The notes: generated from the sequence alone by a model not told the origin. Counted from the stretch's first letter, positions 45,787 through 58,264 are shown. The stretch: DNA of 64,000 nucleotides from Catenaria anguillulae PL171 (GCA_002102555.1 MCFL01000003.1:248001-312000), one strand, 5' to 3'. Numbers and translations: made by a program.

Positions 45787-48126
45787 ATGGGTGTCCACAA
45801 GAAGGAAGCCAACCGGACCACGTCCATCAAGGGCAAGGTCACCAAGACCATCACCAAAATGAAGGGTGAAAACTTCTACCGCGACCAAACCAAGCTCAAG
45901 TACCTCAACATGCTCAAGGGCGGCAAGGCCGTCCGCAACGAAAAGGGCGAGATTGTCAAGGCAGCAGACTTCCAATCGTCCACGGCAGGCGTTGCCCGTG
46001 TCGAACCCAACCGCAAATGGTTTGGCAACACGCGCGTCATTGGCCAAAAGCAGCTCGAGCTGTTCCGCGACGAAATGGCGAAGCGCGCCAACGACCCGTA
46101 CACGGTGCTCTTGCGTCAAAACAAGCTGCCGCTGTCGTTGCTCAAGGATTCCACAAAGACGTCCCAGGTCCACATGCTTGACAATGAGCCGTTTGCCAAT
46201 ACGTTCGGACCAAAGGCGCAGCGTAAGAAGCCAAAGCTCAAGGTCGAGGCTTTGGATGAGCTGACGTCGGTCATTGAGGAGTCGCTTGGTACGCTTTCCC
46301 ACGAGCCGTTTCACCCTTCCCAGTCGAAAACGCATCGCAAGGACTCATTCAAGTGTATATGACTCCACTGATTGTCAGATCAATACAACCCGAAAAACGA
46401 CCTCTCGCTTCCCGAAAACCAGCAAGAAGACTTCAAGGACAAGGCCAGCGACACTGTTTTCATGAAGGGCCAATCCAAGCGTATTTGGAACGAGCTGTAC
46501 AAGGTGATTGACTCGTCGGACGTTGTCATTCATGTGCTCGACGCGCGCGACCCCATGGGTACCCGCTGTCGCAACGTCGAGACCTACATCAAGAAGGAGG
46601 CCCCGCACAAGCACCTCATGTTCTTGCTCAACAAGTGCGACTTGGTGCCCACGTGGGTGACTGCCCGGTGGGTCAAGAAGCTGTCGGCCGAAGCACCCAC
46701 GCTCGCGTTTCACGCGTCCATCCAAAACCCTTTTGGCAAGGGCGCACTCATCCAGCTGCTGCGCCAGTACTCGAAGCTGCACACGGACAAGAAGCAAATC
46801 TCGGTTGGCTTGATTGGGTACCCGAACACGGGCAAGTCGTCCATCATCAACACACTCAAAAAGAAGAAGGTGTGCAATGTTGCCCCGATCCCGGGCGAGA
46901 CAAAGATTTGGCAGTACGTGACGCTCATGCGCAAGATCTACCTGATTGACTGCCCTGGTATCGTGTACCCTGCCGAGGACACGGAAACCGACATTGTGCT
47001 CAAGGGTGTGATTCGCGTGGAAAACCTCAAGAACCCCGAGGACCACATGGCCGACTTGATTTCGCGCGTCAAGCCTGTGTATTTGCGCAAGACGTACGAG
47101 CTTTCGTCATGGACCGACCACTTGGACTTCCTCGAGCAAATCGCACGCAAGTCTGGCCGCTTGCTCAAGGGTGGTGAGCCCGATGTGTCGACCGTGGCAA
47201 AGATGGTGCTCACGGATTGGTTGCGCGGCAAGATTCCGTTCTTTGCGACGCCGCCCGAGTTTGACGAGTCGTTGGCCGCATCGGCAAAGCCCGCGGCGGG
47301 CCCACATGTTGAGCAGCATTTGCGCAAGATTCCGGTCGTGGCCACGTTTGAGAAGGATGATCTGGTCAACAAGGAGGATAAGGAGAAGCTGGCGGCTGCC
47401 GCGGCCCAGGCTCAGGCCGAGCCCACGTTGTCGAGTGATGAGGAGGAGGAGGACGATGACGAGGTCGCGGGCGGCGAGGGTCAACCCGATTGGGACGAAA
47501 TTTTCGATGCGGTTGAGCCCGAGATGGCTGACAGCATTCCCGGCCAAGAGGGTGAAGAGGAAGAGGAGGATGCCAGTTTTGTCGAGGATGGCGCTTCAGA
47601 CGATGACGTCTCCCTTAATGGCGACATTGCAGAGAGCGACAGCGACAGTGACATGGATGGCGCCTTCGACCTCGAGGCCGAGTCCGGGTCTGGGTCTGAA
47701 GAGGAAGAGCAAGCGGAAGAGGAGGACGTGGCCGCATCATCGTCCTCAACACCTGCCGCTCTCACGCCCGAAGCCGTCGCCGCCGCCATTCGCGGAGGCA
47801 AGGCGCGCAAGGGTGTGATTGCCAGCAAGTCGTCTGCCCGCCCGACCTCGGCATCGGCCACCTCGTCTCGTCCGACCAAGAAGCGGTCCGCCGATGACGC
47901 GGCCGACGAGGACCAGGACGGTTCAAGTGGATCACCCATCAAGAAGCAGCGCATGACGACCAACAAGCGCAAGGTGGGTGCCCACTACTACGAGTCGGCC
48001 AACGTCAAGAACAAGAACCGGGCAAAGACTCAAGAGAAGCCCGTCAGTGCCGACAAGTTGGCGCGGGTCATGAAGGGCGACGGCAAGCGCAAGGTGACGG
48101 ATGGTGGCAAGAAGCGCCGGCGGTGA
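45787..48126 (+). CDS. NOG2: Nucleolar GTPase NOG2 (GNL2/Nug2)
   Basis: NOG2 is a circularly permuted GTPase that sits on pre-60S particles and holds the place later taken by NMD3. Two exons (intron 46289-46378) give 749 residues. The N-terminal NGP1NT domain is typical ([37 protein letters not shown]). The GTPase motifs come in permuted order: LLNKCDLVP (G4), then FHASI (G5), then [12 protein letters not shown] (G1), VAPIPGETK (G2) and LIDCPG (G3). The C-terminus is a long acidic tract (about residues 510-640) followed by a basic Lys/Arg end, more extended than in yeast. Start [17 protein letters not shown]. No frame break. It shares a promoter region with MCM7. Confidence 0.96.
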
Positions 48127-48470
48127 TTTGCTTTGGGCGTGACCTCCCTGTTCTTTCCTGTTGTTGTTTGTCTTTCTTTTGCAATGTACATTTCCTGTAG
48201 ATTCCTGCGACACTGTGTTGGTGATTAGCGCCGCATCGCAGTGCCCGGCTCCACTTTTTCTGCATCGCCACGTCAAACTGATCACGACATCGAGCGGTGA
48301 GACAGAGTGAGACCATTTTGTGTAGTCTGGGCAGGGTTCAATGTACAAATAAGTAGCATGCCCTCCCGCCGCAATCATCGCGAGTCATGCTCCTCGCCGT
48401 CTCGTATCCCTGTATCGCCCGCTTGGCCACATCGATCCTTGTCAACAGGCATCAGCTCTCTGTCGCCACA
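48127..48470. other. Region between NOG2 and HE-x-x-P copy 2
   Basis: No gene is seen in 344 bases. It holds the 3' flank of NOG2 and the promoter of copy 2. It shows no clear similarity to the region upstream of copy 1. Confidence 0.4.
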
Positions 48471-49988
48471 ATGAATCCTGCCGCTGCATTTGGCACCGCG
48501 GGTGCGTCTCAAGCCACCACCCAGCAGACCACCACCACTACCATATGTACGTAGACATCGTGACTTGCCTTGAACTATGTATACAAGCATGAACACGTCG
48601 GGCTCACTCACGGTTACAGCGCGCTCGGCCAATGCCCGTGACCGCCGCCGTTCCTCGTCGTCGTCCTCATCATCATCCTCGTCCGACGATGATCGCCGTC
48701 GCCACCTCGACCCTCGCAACGCGCAGCAACTCGACTACGACGCCCTGCGTCAACGCGGCCTGTACCGGGGACCGGGCGCCGCGACTGCCGAACGCACACA
48801 AGTGATCGAGGCCGAACAGTATGTGAAACAAGACGCGCCCGTTGTCGAGGAGCACATCCACAAGCGTGCTGTCCACGAAGTGGTTCCCACAGTCAGGCGC
48901 GAGCGCGAGGTGGCCGAGATCAGGCACGCTGTGTTGCCGATTCGCCAGCAGGTAAGGCAGGATCGCACGTACAGCGAACGGCAGCTCGAGGAGATCCGCG
49001 AGCGCGATTACCGTGAGGGGATCAGGGAGGACGAGAGGCGCAAGAATCGGGCCATTTCGGAGCGCTTGTCGAGGGGATATCGCGAGGAGTTGCCGACCGA
49101 GCACGAGTATGTATATGCCAAGCCGCAAGTCGAGGAGGTGGTTCGTCCGCGGTACGGCTTTTGATGGAGTCGGTCTCGCCGATGAGGTTGGCACCCTGCA
49201 CCAAATTGACTGACACACTCTCATTGGTTGATGTAGCATCATTCACGAAATCCACCCAGTCGTCCAGCGCCAGGTCGAGAAAGAGCACTATGAGCGCCGG
49301 TACTTGCCCATACGTGAACGCATTGTCGAAGGCCCAAGGGTGGCGGGTGAAGTCGAAGTCCTCAAGCCCTTGTCCTTTGAAGAGTGGACTCGCACGCACG
49401 GGCGTGCAATTTACGAGCAGTCTGGGCACGCCCACGGTGGAATCGGCTCTCGTTTGTTGCACCCGTCGTCAGACAGCCGTGGATCTCGCTACGAGTTTGG
49501 GTATTCGTCGCGCCGCGAGTCGAGGCAGTCGAGGCATGGTACCATCGGTGGTGGAGGTATTCCATTGTCATCCGAGTACGTGAGTCTCCTCAAATCTTGT
49601 CATCACCTTCCTAACTTGGTTTCTCTGGCTCTGCTCCCGTAGCCGTCGTGCGTCTCACATATACACGGACACTTACCCCGGCGCTCCTATATCCTCGTAC
49701 GATGCCCACTATGGCCCAGGCGGGCACTCGATCGCGGTTGGTGGTGCTCGTGGCATTGGTCCACGGATTGAACGCAGCAGTACTAGGCGCAGGTACGGCA
49801 GTGGCCGTCACCGCGACCGGTCTTCATCGTCAAGCATCTCGTCGCCGTCCAGTTCATCCGAGTCGGATCGCGAATACGACGACCGCCATCGATACCGCTC
49901 CTACAGGCAACAGCAGATTGCGCCGTCGGCTGCACGTGGATTGCCTCCAACTTCGTCGCGCCGTCCAGGCCGCCGTCATTTCTTTTGA
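48471..49988 (+). CDS. Charged HE-x-x-P repeat protein, copy 2 (intact)
   Basis: This is the whole member of the family found three times in the window. Four exons (introns 48547-48619, 49152-49236, 49576-49642) give 430 residues. The short first exon encodes MNPAAAFGTAGASQATTQQ and a Thr run. Then come a Ser/Asp-rich stretch, RQRGLYRGPGAATAER, the unit HEVVPTVRREREVAEIRH, RTYSERQLEEIRERDYREG, a second unit HEIHPVVQRQVEKEHYERR, LKPLSFEEWTRTHG, and a Ser/Arg/Tyr-rich tail ending SRRPGRRHFF. There is no signal peptide or membrane helix. The function is unknown. Over 194 bases (48955-49148) it equals copy 1 apart from one G, whereas the introns differ. Copy 3 lies 330 bases downstream on the same strand. 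Confidence 0.82.
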
Positions 49989-50320
49989 TTCTCTGCAGTA
50001 GTGCAGTGCGAGTGTGTGGGTCGTGAGTGGTATCGCTTGTTGCCTTGATGTCTCTTTCCTTCCACTGCCGTTTCCACCTTGCCTGCCCCGGAAAGTTACT
50101 TGTATGGTCTTTGACGCGAAGCATTCACGGTACTATGTACATGTTTCCTTTTTTTTTTCCCCGAACCCATCCTTCCCTTTTACCCATCCACCGAACCGCA
50201 CCCGATTGTTCCCCGTTGTTTCCCAATGTATTCCTATGTTCGTGCTTCGACGAATGCGTGTGTTGCTCCTCAGTGGAAGCGACTGAGTGAGTCCTTGACT
50301 GCTTGAAGTGAGACATCAAA
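49989..50320. other. Spacer between copies 2 and 3
   Basis: No gene is seen in 332 bases. It contains a T-rich run near 50147-50160 and CCC-rich strings, and would hold the 3' flank of copy 2. Confidence 0.4.
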
Positions 50321-51467
50321 ATGCGAATGCAGGGTGAGATCATTTTCAATCAGTCACTTGTTGATTCAAATGATACGCCGTCGTGCAGAGATATCGCTAG
50401 GGAATCACACCATGCATTCGATACCTCGCCCATTGCCAACCATGACCGGGACACACGCCCACCTCCCCAGCGCTCCGCCAGCCTGTCACCGTCACCGCTC
50501 ATTGCCTCCGATCGACAACCTCGGCCACATCACTCAATCCGAGTCACTCAATCCGAGTCACTCAACGAGCTCCAGGCTCTTCGCTAACGCGGCCTCTACC
50601 ACGGCTCTGGTGCCGCCCTTGCAGAGCGCACATGTGTTGCCCCGGCCCAAGAATACGTCAAGGCATCGGCGCCCGTCCTAGAAGAGCGCGTTCGCAAACA
50701 TGCCATTCACGAGATTGTTCCCATGGTGATGCGTGAGCGGGAAGTGGCCGAGGTGAGGCATACAGTTTTGCCCATCCATCAGCACATTCGCCCCGGCCGC
50801 ACGTACAGTGAGCGCCGGTTGCCAGAGATTAACGAGCCAGAGTATCGTGTGGGAACGTCAAAGACGGAGCTGGGCAAGAATCGCGCACTTGCCGAGCGGC
50901 TGTCGAAAGGGTACATGGAAGAGTTACCGACAGAGCACGAGTACGTGTATCGTAAGCCACGGGTGGAAGAGGTTGTACGCCGTCGGTACGCTGTCAAGTC
51001 CATATACCTACCCCATATTTTTCTCGGTCGGTCCGATCACTCATGCACGCCAAACAAGCACAGGGTGATTCACGTCATCCATCCCTGAAGTACTTCAACG
51101 CCACGTCAACCGCATTCACCACGAAAGGACCTATGCATCTATTCACGAAGGTGTCCTCGAGAGCCCGCGGGTGATTGAGCAAGTCGATGTGCAGACAGGC
51201 ATGTCAGAAGATGAATGGATGGCTTTGCGCCAGCATGCAGTCTGGGTCGCAAAGCCCATCGGCATGCCTGACGAGTTAAACCCGACGTCAAGTCCGATTC
51301 CCACCGCATTCGACGCCGACCGTCAGTATCAGAGGTACCTCGAGCAGCGCCGGCGGTTGCCTTCGCCAACAGTGACGCTGGACTCGAGGCCGGCTCGCAT
51401 GGCCCTGCCTGCACCATGGGATCGGTACGAGACTCTGGCATTTTGGACAAAAAGTGGTTTGAACTGA
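50321..51467 (+). pseudogene. HE-x-x-P repeat family, copy 3 (broken)
   Basis: Reading from ATG 50321, a Ser/Pro/Arg-rich start leads into ELQALR, where copies 1 and 2 have a Gln codon but this copy has TAA (50585-50587), then RGLYHGSGAALAERT, HEIVPMVMREREVAEVRH, RTYSERRLPEINEPEY and ELPTEHEYVYRKPRVEEVV. An intron fits at 50986-51063. After it VIHVIHP is followed by a one-base slip in a CCC run (near 51086) and then LQRHVNRIHHERTYASIHEG and SEDEWMALRQHAVW. The end is at 51467 (WTKSGLN), shorter than the others and without the Ser/Arg tail. One nonsense change and one shift suggest decay. A shortened protein starting at an internal ATG cannot be excluded. It is far more diverged than copies 1 and 2 are from each other. 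Confidence 0.72.
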
Positions 51468-51861
51468 CCCTTTGGCTCGTAACTTGTCCAGCTCGCCCAC
51501 TCGACTCGCACGCACAGGCAATCCGCTACGTCGTCGCTCGCCGTCTGGTCAGAGTAATGTGATTTTGGCCAACAAATCTCGGCGCTGGCAAGCCAGGACC
51601 TGAGCCGACTGATCCATCATCATGCCGCTTTCATGTTCCTGACACTGCAAGTGTTATTCTGCCCATTTACGTTTGTGTACCAAGGAAGCATCGTTCATCT
51701 GTGCATGGTGAAACCCATCGTCCTCATGGACGTGAGCCGAGGCAAGGAACAGAAATCCCAATTGTGTCAAATGTGTATTGCACTTGCTGTCCAATCTCCC
51801 CCAGCAAAGCGAAACAAAAAAAAAAAAAAAAATCAAGGAAAAACGAAACCAGCGCGCACGC
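51468..51861. other. Convergent region between copy 3 and the first ABCD gene
   Basis: No gene is seen in 394 bases. A run of about 19 adenines near 51815-51832 lies just beyond the ABCD stop codon. Confidence 0.4.
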
Positions 51862-54533
51862 TCACTTCCTGGGCGACACCGTACTCGACGCCTTCCTCGT
51901 CCTTGCGGCCATGGCCAACGTTTGCAAGTTGGTATGACTCTTCCTCTCCTCCCTAAACTCCAAGAGCTCATCCAACCGTGCCTTGAGCTTGGACTCCTCT
52001 TGCAAAATACACTCGAGCTGCATTTTTTCTTCCTGCAGCGCAAGCCGCTTTTCCGCATCGAGCGGGCCAAACACGTAGCCGCCCATACCGTCAAATTGCA
52101 AGATCATGGTGTGGTACTTCCACAGGGACGGCCGGTGGGCTACCGTCAGCAAGGTGATGCCGAGGTGCGCGGCATGGCGGTACATGATTTGCTCGATTTC
52201 AAGTGAGATGGCCGACGTGGATTCGTCGAGGATGGCAAAGTCGGGCCGGTGGTAGAAGAGGCGGGCCATGGCAATCTGCAATCATCAAGAGCGATCGAGG
52301 TCAGAAATCGTATCCCTTTGAAAAGAAAAGAGTCGGGATAAGTGAAAATGACGTACACGTTGCTTGTCACCACCCGCAAGCGACGACGACCACTCCTTTT
52401 CTACATCCCACCCACCCTCGCGCTCTACAAGCCCGCCGAGCTGCACAACCTCAAAGATGGCCTGCAAATCGGCATCCACAATGCCGCGTGCCGCCATTTC
52501 CGCTACCGTGTGTGGGTAAATGACTTGGTCGCGAAGGGTGCCGGCACACAGGTACGGACGCTGCGGAATGTATAAGATCTTTGACGCCTTGGGCTTGTGC
52601 ACGGTACCGCCGTACACGGGCCAAAGGCCACCGAGAATGCGGAACAAGGAGGACTTTCCGCATCCGCTGTGGGGGTAAAACATGACTTGTTGGTCAGCAT
52701 GGAGTGCAAACGATGCACGAAAACAAGAGAGAAGTAAAAAAGAACGGACTTTGGGCCAATGATGATGGTCGGGTTACCCGGCTTGACATGGAACGACATC
52801 TTTTCCACGAGCACGTCACCGTTGGGCGAGACAATCGGGACATTTTCAAACTCGATGTACTCTGACTCGAGCACATGCCCGCGGCTCGCCAACAGCGTTG
52901 CCTTGTCCATGACTCCCGCATCCACCTCTTGCTCCCCTGCCACACCACCTCCCGTGGTTGTTCCGCCAACGGAATCAGGCAACGGCAACAACGACCGCTT
53001 GGACACTTGTGCCTTTGATGACCCCACAATGGCCTTGCGATACTTGCCCGCCATGACATCGTCGAGTGTATCGAGCAACTCGGTCACGCGCGTCGTGTAC
53101 CCAGCAAGCTCCGACAATTCCTTGTACGAGTACATAATTCGCCCGAACGCGTCGGATGACGACAAGAGCAACCGCCGGTTGGTAACAAAGTCTTGAGTGC
53201 GCGAGCCCATGGACGACACGGGTGCTGTGCCCGAGGATGACGAGCCCAAGGAGCCAGTCGGTGCGTGCTCGGCAGTTGTAAAGTCGTCGGCCTCGTCGGC
53301 TACGGCAGCAATCAGTTTTGGGCGCTTGCGATTGGCATTGGGCAGGAACACGGGGCCCGCGCAGATGATGAGGCCACATGCACCCCAGAAGTACTTGATG
53401 ACCCAATCTATCGAAAACACGGTGGAAATCGCAAAATGTGTCAGTCAGTCAAGAGACCAAGTGTCATACAGAAATTTCGGGACCGATGGCGTGCACGTAC
53501 CCTCAATCATGTTGAACCACACCCTTGTCTTGAACAAGCCATTGACATGCCGAATCAACTGCAAATAGGCCTGATCCAAGATGGATCGTTCACGGTCTTC
53601 ACCGCCATACAGGGCAATCTCCTCGGCGGCCTCGAGCAGGCGGCTGTGCTTGAAGCGCAAATCGCCCTCAAGCCTGCCCTCTTCGGCAACCAGTTTGCCA
53701 AATGCTGGCGTGACGAGCCGCAAGATTTGTGCAGAAATGTGAATGACGAGTGATCCGGCAAGCAACACGCTGCCACCAACCGATTGGGCCAGCTGGTAGT
53801 TGTACAGGACAACATCAAGGATGGGCTTGGCCAGGTTGGAGTAGAGTTCTGCAAGCGACACACAGAACTTGGGAATGTCGACCGTGATGAGCTGTGAGGG
53901 GGAAGGGATCCGATCGTCGAGGTTGGTGATGCGGTAAAAGGTGGCCGTCGTCAGGTACTTGTCCGTGACGTGGTCCGTCAGCCTTGTGCGGAACGCAAGC
54001 GACAGCTTGGATTGCAAGTAGGACAGCATCGAGTTTGTGTAGGTCGCAGGGAGCGCCACGGCCATCCACATGAAAAGGCCCTTGAGAAACGCCCTGCCTT
54101 TGCCTTGGACGAGCGCAGACACGATGCGGCCGTCGAGGGCGGCCACATAGACTGAGAGAATGGTGCGCAAGACGAGGAAGCACGAGTGCAAAATGACGAG
54201 GACAAACTCCTTTGACCGCCACGATGGGATGCAAATCTTGAGCAGGCGGTGCAGCCGCTGGAAAAACACCTTGTCGACATCGGGTTTGCGCTTGCGCAGC
54301 GAGTTGGCAGCCGGGTCGGCGGCGCCAGATGGGCGTGGCTTTCCCGACGTGGACGAGGAGTTGTTGTTGCGGCGGACCACCATGCGGCGCATCTGGGCAA
54401 AGAGGGCGACCATGACGGCGGCCGTGACGGCGCGCTTGATGGGGTGGCGGGTGGTGGCACGGATCATGGCCGAGACGGCGGCGGGGACCGCCTGGAGCGG
54501 CGAGATGGCAGCGGCAGCGGCAGGCGCGGCCAT
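51862..54533 (-). CDS. Peroxisomal ABC half-transporter, ABCD family (first of two)
   Basis: ABCD proteins (Pxa1/Pxa2, ALDP) import long-chain fatty acids or their CoA esters into peroxisomes as dimers of half-transporters. Four exons (introns 53408-53500, 52667-52749, 52276-52356) give 804 residues. The membrane domain is encoded by exon 1 ([41 protein letters not shown]) and has the EAA-like loop [12 protein letters not shown]. The nucleotide-binding domain has Walker A GPNGCGKSS, created by splicing, the signature SLAGGDKQR, Walker B FAILDEST and the switch His in [11 protein letters not shown]. The signature differs from the usual LSGGEKQR. The C-terminus is a predicted coiled coil ([20 protein letters not shown]). 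The start [14 protein letters not shown] is the first in-frame ATG. The gene is intact. Confidence 0.93.
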
Positions 54534-55461
54534 GATGGGAAGGGAGGTAGGTAATCGGTGAGCCAGGCGTTTCGATGGTGGAGAGCGATAGGTACTACTT
54601 TGACTTGGTACTGGGCGTTTCCATGGAGTGCACAAGAAGGTTTGGAGAGTGGGAAATGGAATGCTTGACAGCTATGTACACAGACGCACACAATTGAAAT
54701 CACAATGTTCTCATTGCATCACTGTTCGGCTCATGATCATGATCATGATCAAGATCGAGTTGAATGACATGACATATGATAATTCCGATCGAGAATCCAC
54801 GCCATGCATAAGAAAATACACACATAACATATAACGAATCGTATCGATCAACCGATTGTGCATGCATGCATGGTGCGCTCATTTGCTCAATGCATTTCCT
54901 CTGCCCGATACTCTGCAATATTGCTACTCCATCATTGCCCGTCGATCGGTACATGCCTTGTGCTTTGTGTGCGACTGAATGCCTTGATCCCACTTGGATA
55001 CCGTCCAATGTCCCACTCCTCCACAACGTTTCCGCATCAACCTTTTCTTCACAACGACCATCTTCCACATGCAACCGTTGGGAGCAGCTGGGGAGCGTAT
55101 GTACAGGTGCCGGTATTCTCGAAACACGCTCTTCATGTGTTAATTAGTCATCGGATCCCACTTCCCTGTCGTTGGAAATAACTCGCCACAAAGGTGTGAC
55201 TGCCACAACGCGTCCAAAGATTCCGTTCACGGTTGAGAGCACGGCACGACATAGCTTTATTTGACGATATCAACGATGGCGAACTGCTTCCAGCCCCCAC
55301 CCTCATCAACTTGATCAGTTATCCGTCCGCTTCACTCCGTTTCTCGGCCAACGCTGACCACTTCGTGACCACGTCCGACATCCTTAGAACTGACAGTCAA
55401 ATACTCGCTCCTACCTTGACCCGATACATCTTCTTGGCGCACCATCGCAATTTCTTTCACT
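54534..55461. promoter_or_regulatory. Divergent region between the first ABCD gene and the MAT2B-like gene
   Basis: No supported gene lies in these 928 bases. There are short simple repeats: a CATGAT run at about 54733-54752 and CATGCATGCATGG near 54861-54873. A few frames of about 100 codons are open, without conserved sequence. Confidence 0.4.
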
Positions 55462-56780
55462 ATGGACGTTCCGATCAACCAAGCTCTCGACACCAACAAC
55501 AAGTCTGTCACCATGGTCGGCTCGGCCCGCCAAAAGGTGATGGTAACTGGCGCGACGGGGTTGCTTGGACGTGCTGTTCTTGCCGAATTCAATTCTCGCA
55601 ACGTCTTTGATGGTCCGCTCATTCGTTTCGCTCTGCTCGATCGGACACAGCACATCTGACTCGAATCTCGAATTGCGCATGTCGAGTATAGCTTATGGCA
55701 CCGCCTTTTCCCGCGCTTCCGGAGACATTGTCAAGCTCGACTTGACCGATTTCGCGGCCGTCACGGCGTTCGTGGAGAAGAATCGTCCCAATGGTTCGCA
55801 ACTGTTCGACGTCTTTTGTTGTCAACTTTTTTTCTTAATCCATTCGTTCTGCTGCAGCCATCATCCATTGTGCCGCCGAACGCCGTCCAGACGTGGCCGA
55901 AACCAACAAGGACGCAACGCTCAAGGTCTGCTTGGCACCCTGTCGCCTGCCGGCTCCATTCATGCAGTCCTCAAAGTCATCTCACTCTAACCTCCCTCTG
56001 CACTGTACACACAGCTCAATGTGGAAACCACGCGGCACCTGGCGCAATTGTGCAAATCGCGCAACGCCTTCTTCACCTACATCTCGACCGACTATGTTTT
56101 TGATGGTCGGAAACCCGACCCGCTCGCGCAATACGACGTCAACGACACGCCCAATCCGCTCAACGCATACGGCGAGTCGAAATGGGCCGGCGAGCAGGCC
56201 GTCCGGTCCGTGTTTGACGGCGACGAGGCATCCAAGTATGCCATTGTGCGCATTCCCGTGCTGTACGGCGATTGTGACAAGAACAGCGATTCGGCCGTCA
56301 ATATCTTGCTCGATGTGCTCGAGGCCGCGCAAAAGCCGGGGGCGCCAAAGGCAAAAGTGGATAATGTTGGGCTGAGGTATCCCACGTGCACTGGTGATGT
56401 GGCAAGGGTGTTGGCGGATATTGCCATGTTGGCGCTCGTGGGCGACGGACAGGGTGTGCCGTATCCGATTCGCGGCGTGTATCATTTCAGTTCCGAGGAG
56501 CGCTTTACAAAGTATCAAATGATTGGTACGAGTCCACACTTGCGTCTCGGTAGGTGTGGCCAGATTTGCTCATGTGTCTGTTTCCTCCACAGAACTGTTT
56601 GCCAAGCTCCAGGGCCTGTCCATGAACAATGTCGAGCCGGTCAATGTGTTGCCGCCCAACCCGACGGCCAACCGCCCGGGACATGTCAAGTTGTCGACAC
56701 AGTGCTTGGTGCCGCTGGCCGTGGACTGGAGGGCGCGTTCGTTTGCTGGTTACTGGGAGAAGAAGTTGGGCAAGAAGTAA
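55462..56780 (+). CDS. MAT2B-like NAD(P)-binding reductase (RmlD family)
   Basis: Mammalian MAT2B is the regulatory subunit of S-adenosylmethionine synthetase and derives from dTDP-4-dehydrorhamnose reductase. Five exons give 339 residues, with introns at 55613-55691, 55794-55857, 55926-56014 and 56526-56592. The nucleotide-binding motif VTGATGLLGRAVLAEF is N-terminal; AIIHCAAERRPDVAE, TYISTDYVFDG, YGESKWAGEQAV (the YxxxK of short-chain reductases) and RIPVLYGDCDK follow. AAERRPDV is the string typical of the MAT2B branch. The first ATG (55462, MDVPINQALDTNN) is used; a second at 55513 lies closer to the fold. All joins keep frame. Whether it regulates SAM synthetase or is an enzyme cannot be told. 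Its neighbour on the right is the Nudix gene, convergent. Confidence 0.9.
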
Positions 56781-56930
56781 GTGATTGTGGCCCTGCCTGC
56801 GCGAGCAATTGGCATTGTCGCAAAGTCGTTGCGGCCAAAGTGTTTAGGTCAATAATGATGCATGATAGTTTGCGCATAAAAGGGAGTCATGACATCGACG
56901 TCGGTTGGAAGATGGACAACAAGGAACACC

Positions 56931-58264
56931 TCAATCCTTCAAGAGCGACCACCGCGGCCCTGGAAACTCCCATTCCAGCGGACGATGACAACCATGGACA
57001 ATCTCGAGGTAATCGGGCTCATTGTCGGTCGTAATGTACCCATGACGGACCAAAAAGTCAATGAGCACTGCACATGCGACCAAGACAAGGTTAGCTGGCG
57101 GAGATTGCAAAAGAACTGCCAAGAAGAGACCCGGTCAACATACCAACAGCACAGTTTGGTTTAAACTGCCCACTTTTTAACAACTGCATCGCCTCATCCA
57201 CCCTTACCTTCATAAAACCATGCACCTCGCCATCGTTCACCTCAGGTGCAAATGCCTCGTCCACCTGCAAATCAAAGACATACTGCGTTTCGGGCCCGGC
57301 AATCCCGCCCAGGCTCGGCAAATGCTCCTGGCGCTGGTAATAGGACACGGCGCCCGCTGCAACAATCCCCGAACGAGCGACAGATTCGGAAATACTGGCT
57401 TCTTCGTGTGCTTCACGAACCATGCATTCGAATGGGCGCTGAAAGACGGGTTGGCCAGTCGACGAGCGGGTCACGGGAAGGCCGCCGGCGGCCGTGTTGT
57501 CAAGTTGACCAGGAAAAGTTGGCTTTGTGAGCGAGCGGCGGGCGAGCCACAAATGAAGATTGGAGTGTGGGTGGGCGGTACCCGGCGGAAGAGTATAGGC
57601 GGTCATATGGCAACCATACCTGACATGTCAAAAGTTGGCGTCACGAGGGTGTCAGGAACGATTAAATTGAACAGATGGAAGCGTACGTCCGCACTCCAAG
57701 CAAACCCGATGCTGCCCGCTCGACAGTAAACGCTAACGAGCCACCCTTGCCGTACACCGGGTACAACTCGTCCCGCCAACCCATGAGCGCTTCAAACCGC
57801 AGTTGCGTCCCATCGTTAAATGTCCGCCATTGCTCGACAATCTCTGCAATCCACTGCGACCGCGTTAACTCGACACGAGCGTCCGGATCAGCATGAACGG
57901 ATGCAGAAGCATCAACCGCCGGGCGCTTGAGCGCAACTTGGGTCTGGGAAACACGCTCAAACGCGTGCGGATGCTCCAGGAGGGCCATGGCCACTGGAGG
58001 AGTGAGCAGGCCAACTCGAACATTGTCGACAGTCAGAAATGCGTGACCGACATCGGTGGGGCACAGGTTGAGTGGGGCATTGAGCTGTGTAATCCAAGAC
58101 TCGAGCGAGGAGGGGACGTTGTTGCACTGATGAACCAGGTCGCGCAGGGACCACTCTGCCTGAAGTGAGGTTCCATTCATCGTGATGCCGATGGAGGTTG
58201 TCGACTTGGTGGATGCGGGTGCAGATCCGGCAGCAGCTGCCGAGGTTGCGGGCTGGGGGGTCAT
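56931..58264 (-). CDS. Nudix hydrolase with DUF4743 N-terminal domain
   Basis: Proteins of this layout (plant NUDT20/24, C-terminal half of fungal thiamine pyrophosphokinase Tnr3) act on oxidised thiamine diphosphates or related compounds. Three exons (introns 57620-57686 and 57068-57143) give 396 residues. The N-terminal half has EWSLRDLVHQCNNV and WIAEIVEQWRTFND. GLLGVRTYGCHMTAYT, formed by splicing, leads into the Nudix fold: LWLARRSLTKPTFPGQLDNT, then AAGGLPV and ECMVREAHEEASI (Nudix box with REAHEEAS). The last exon ends in LIDFLVRHGYITTDNEPDY and a Trp-rich finish. The start at 58264 (MTPQPATSAAAAG) is the first conserved-looking ATG. No kinase domain is joined, so it is a stand-alone Nudix protein. 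No frame break. Confidence 0.9.

Noticed and set aside
50585-50587. TAA read as Gln (code change)
   Set aside because: Other genes here end with TAA, TAG and TGA at positions expected from homologues, so the standard code holds.
45787-51467. NOG2 and copies 2 and 3 as an operon
   Set aside because: They are merely on the same strand, separated by more than 300 bases each, with independent exon-intron structure as usual in fungi.
54534-55461. A gene of about 107 codons on the plus strand near 54858
   Set aside because: No conserved motif, biased composition or splice context supports it.
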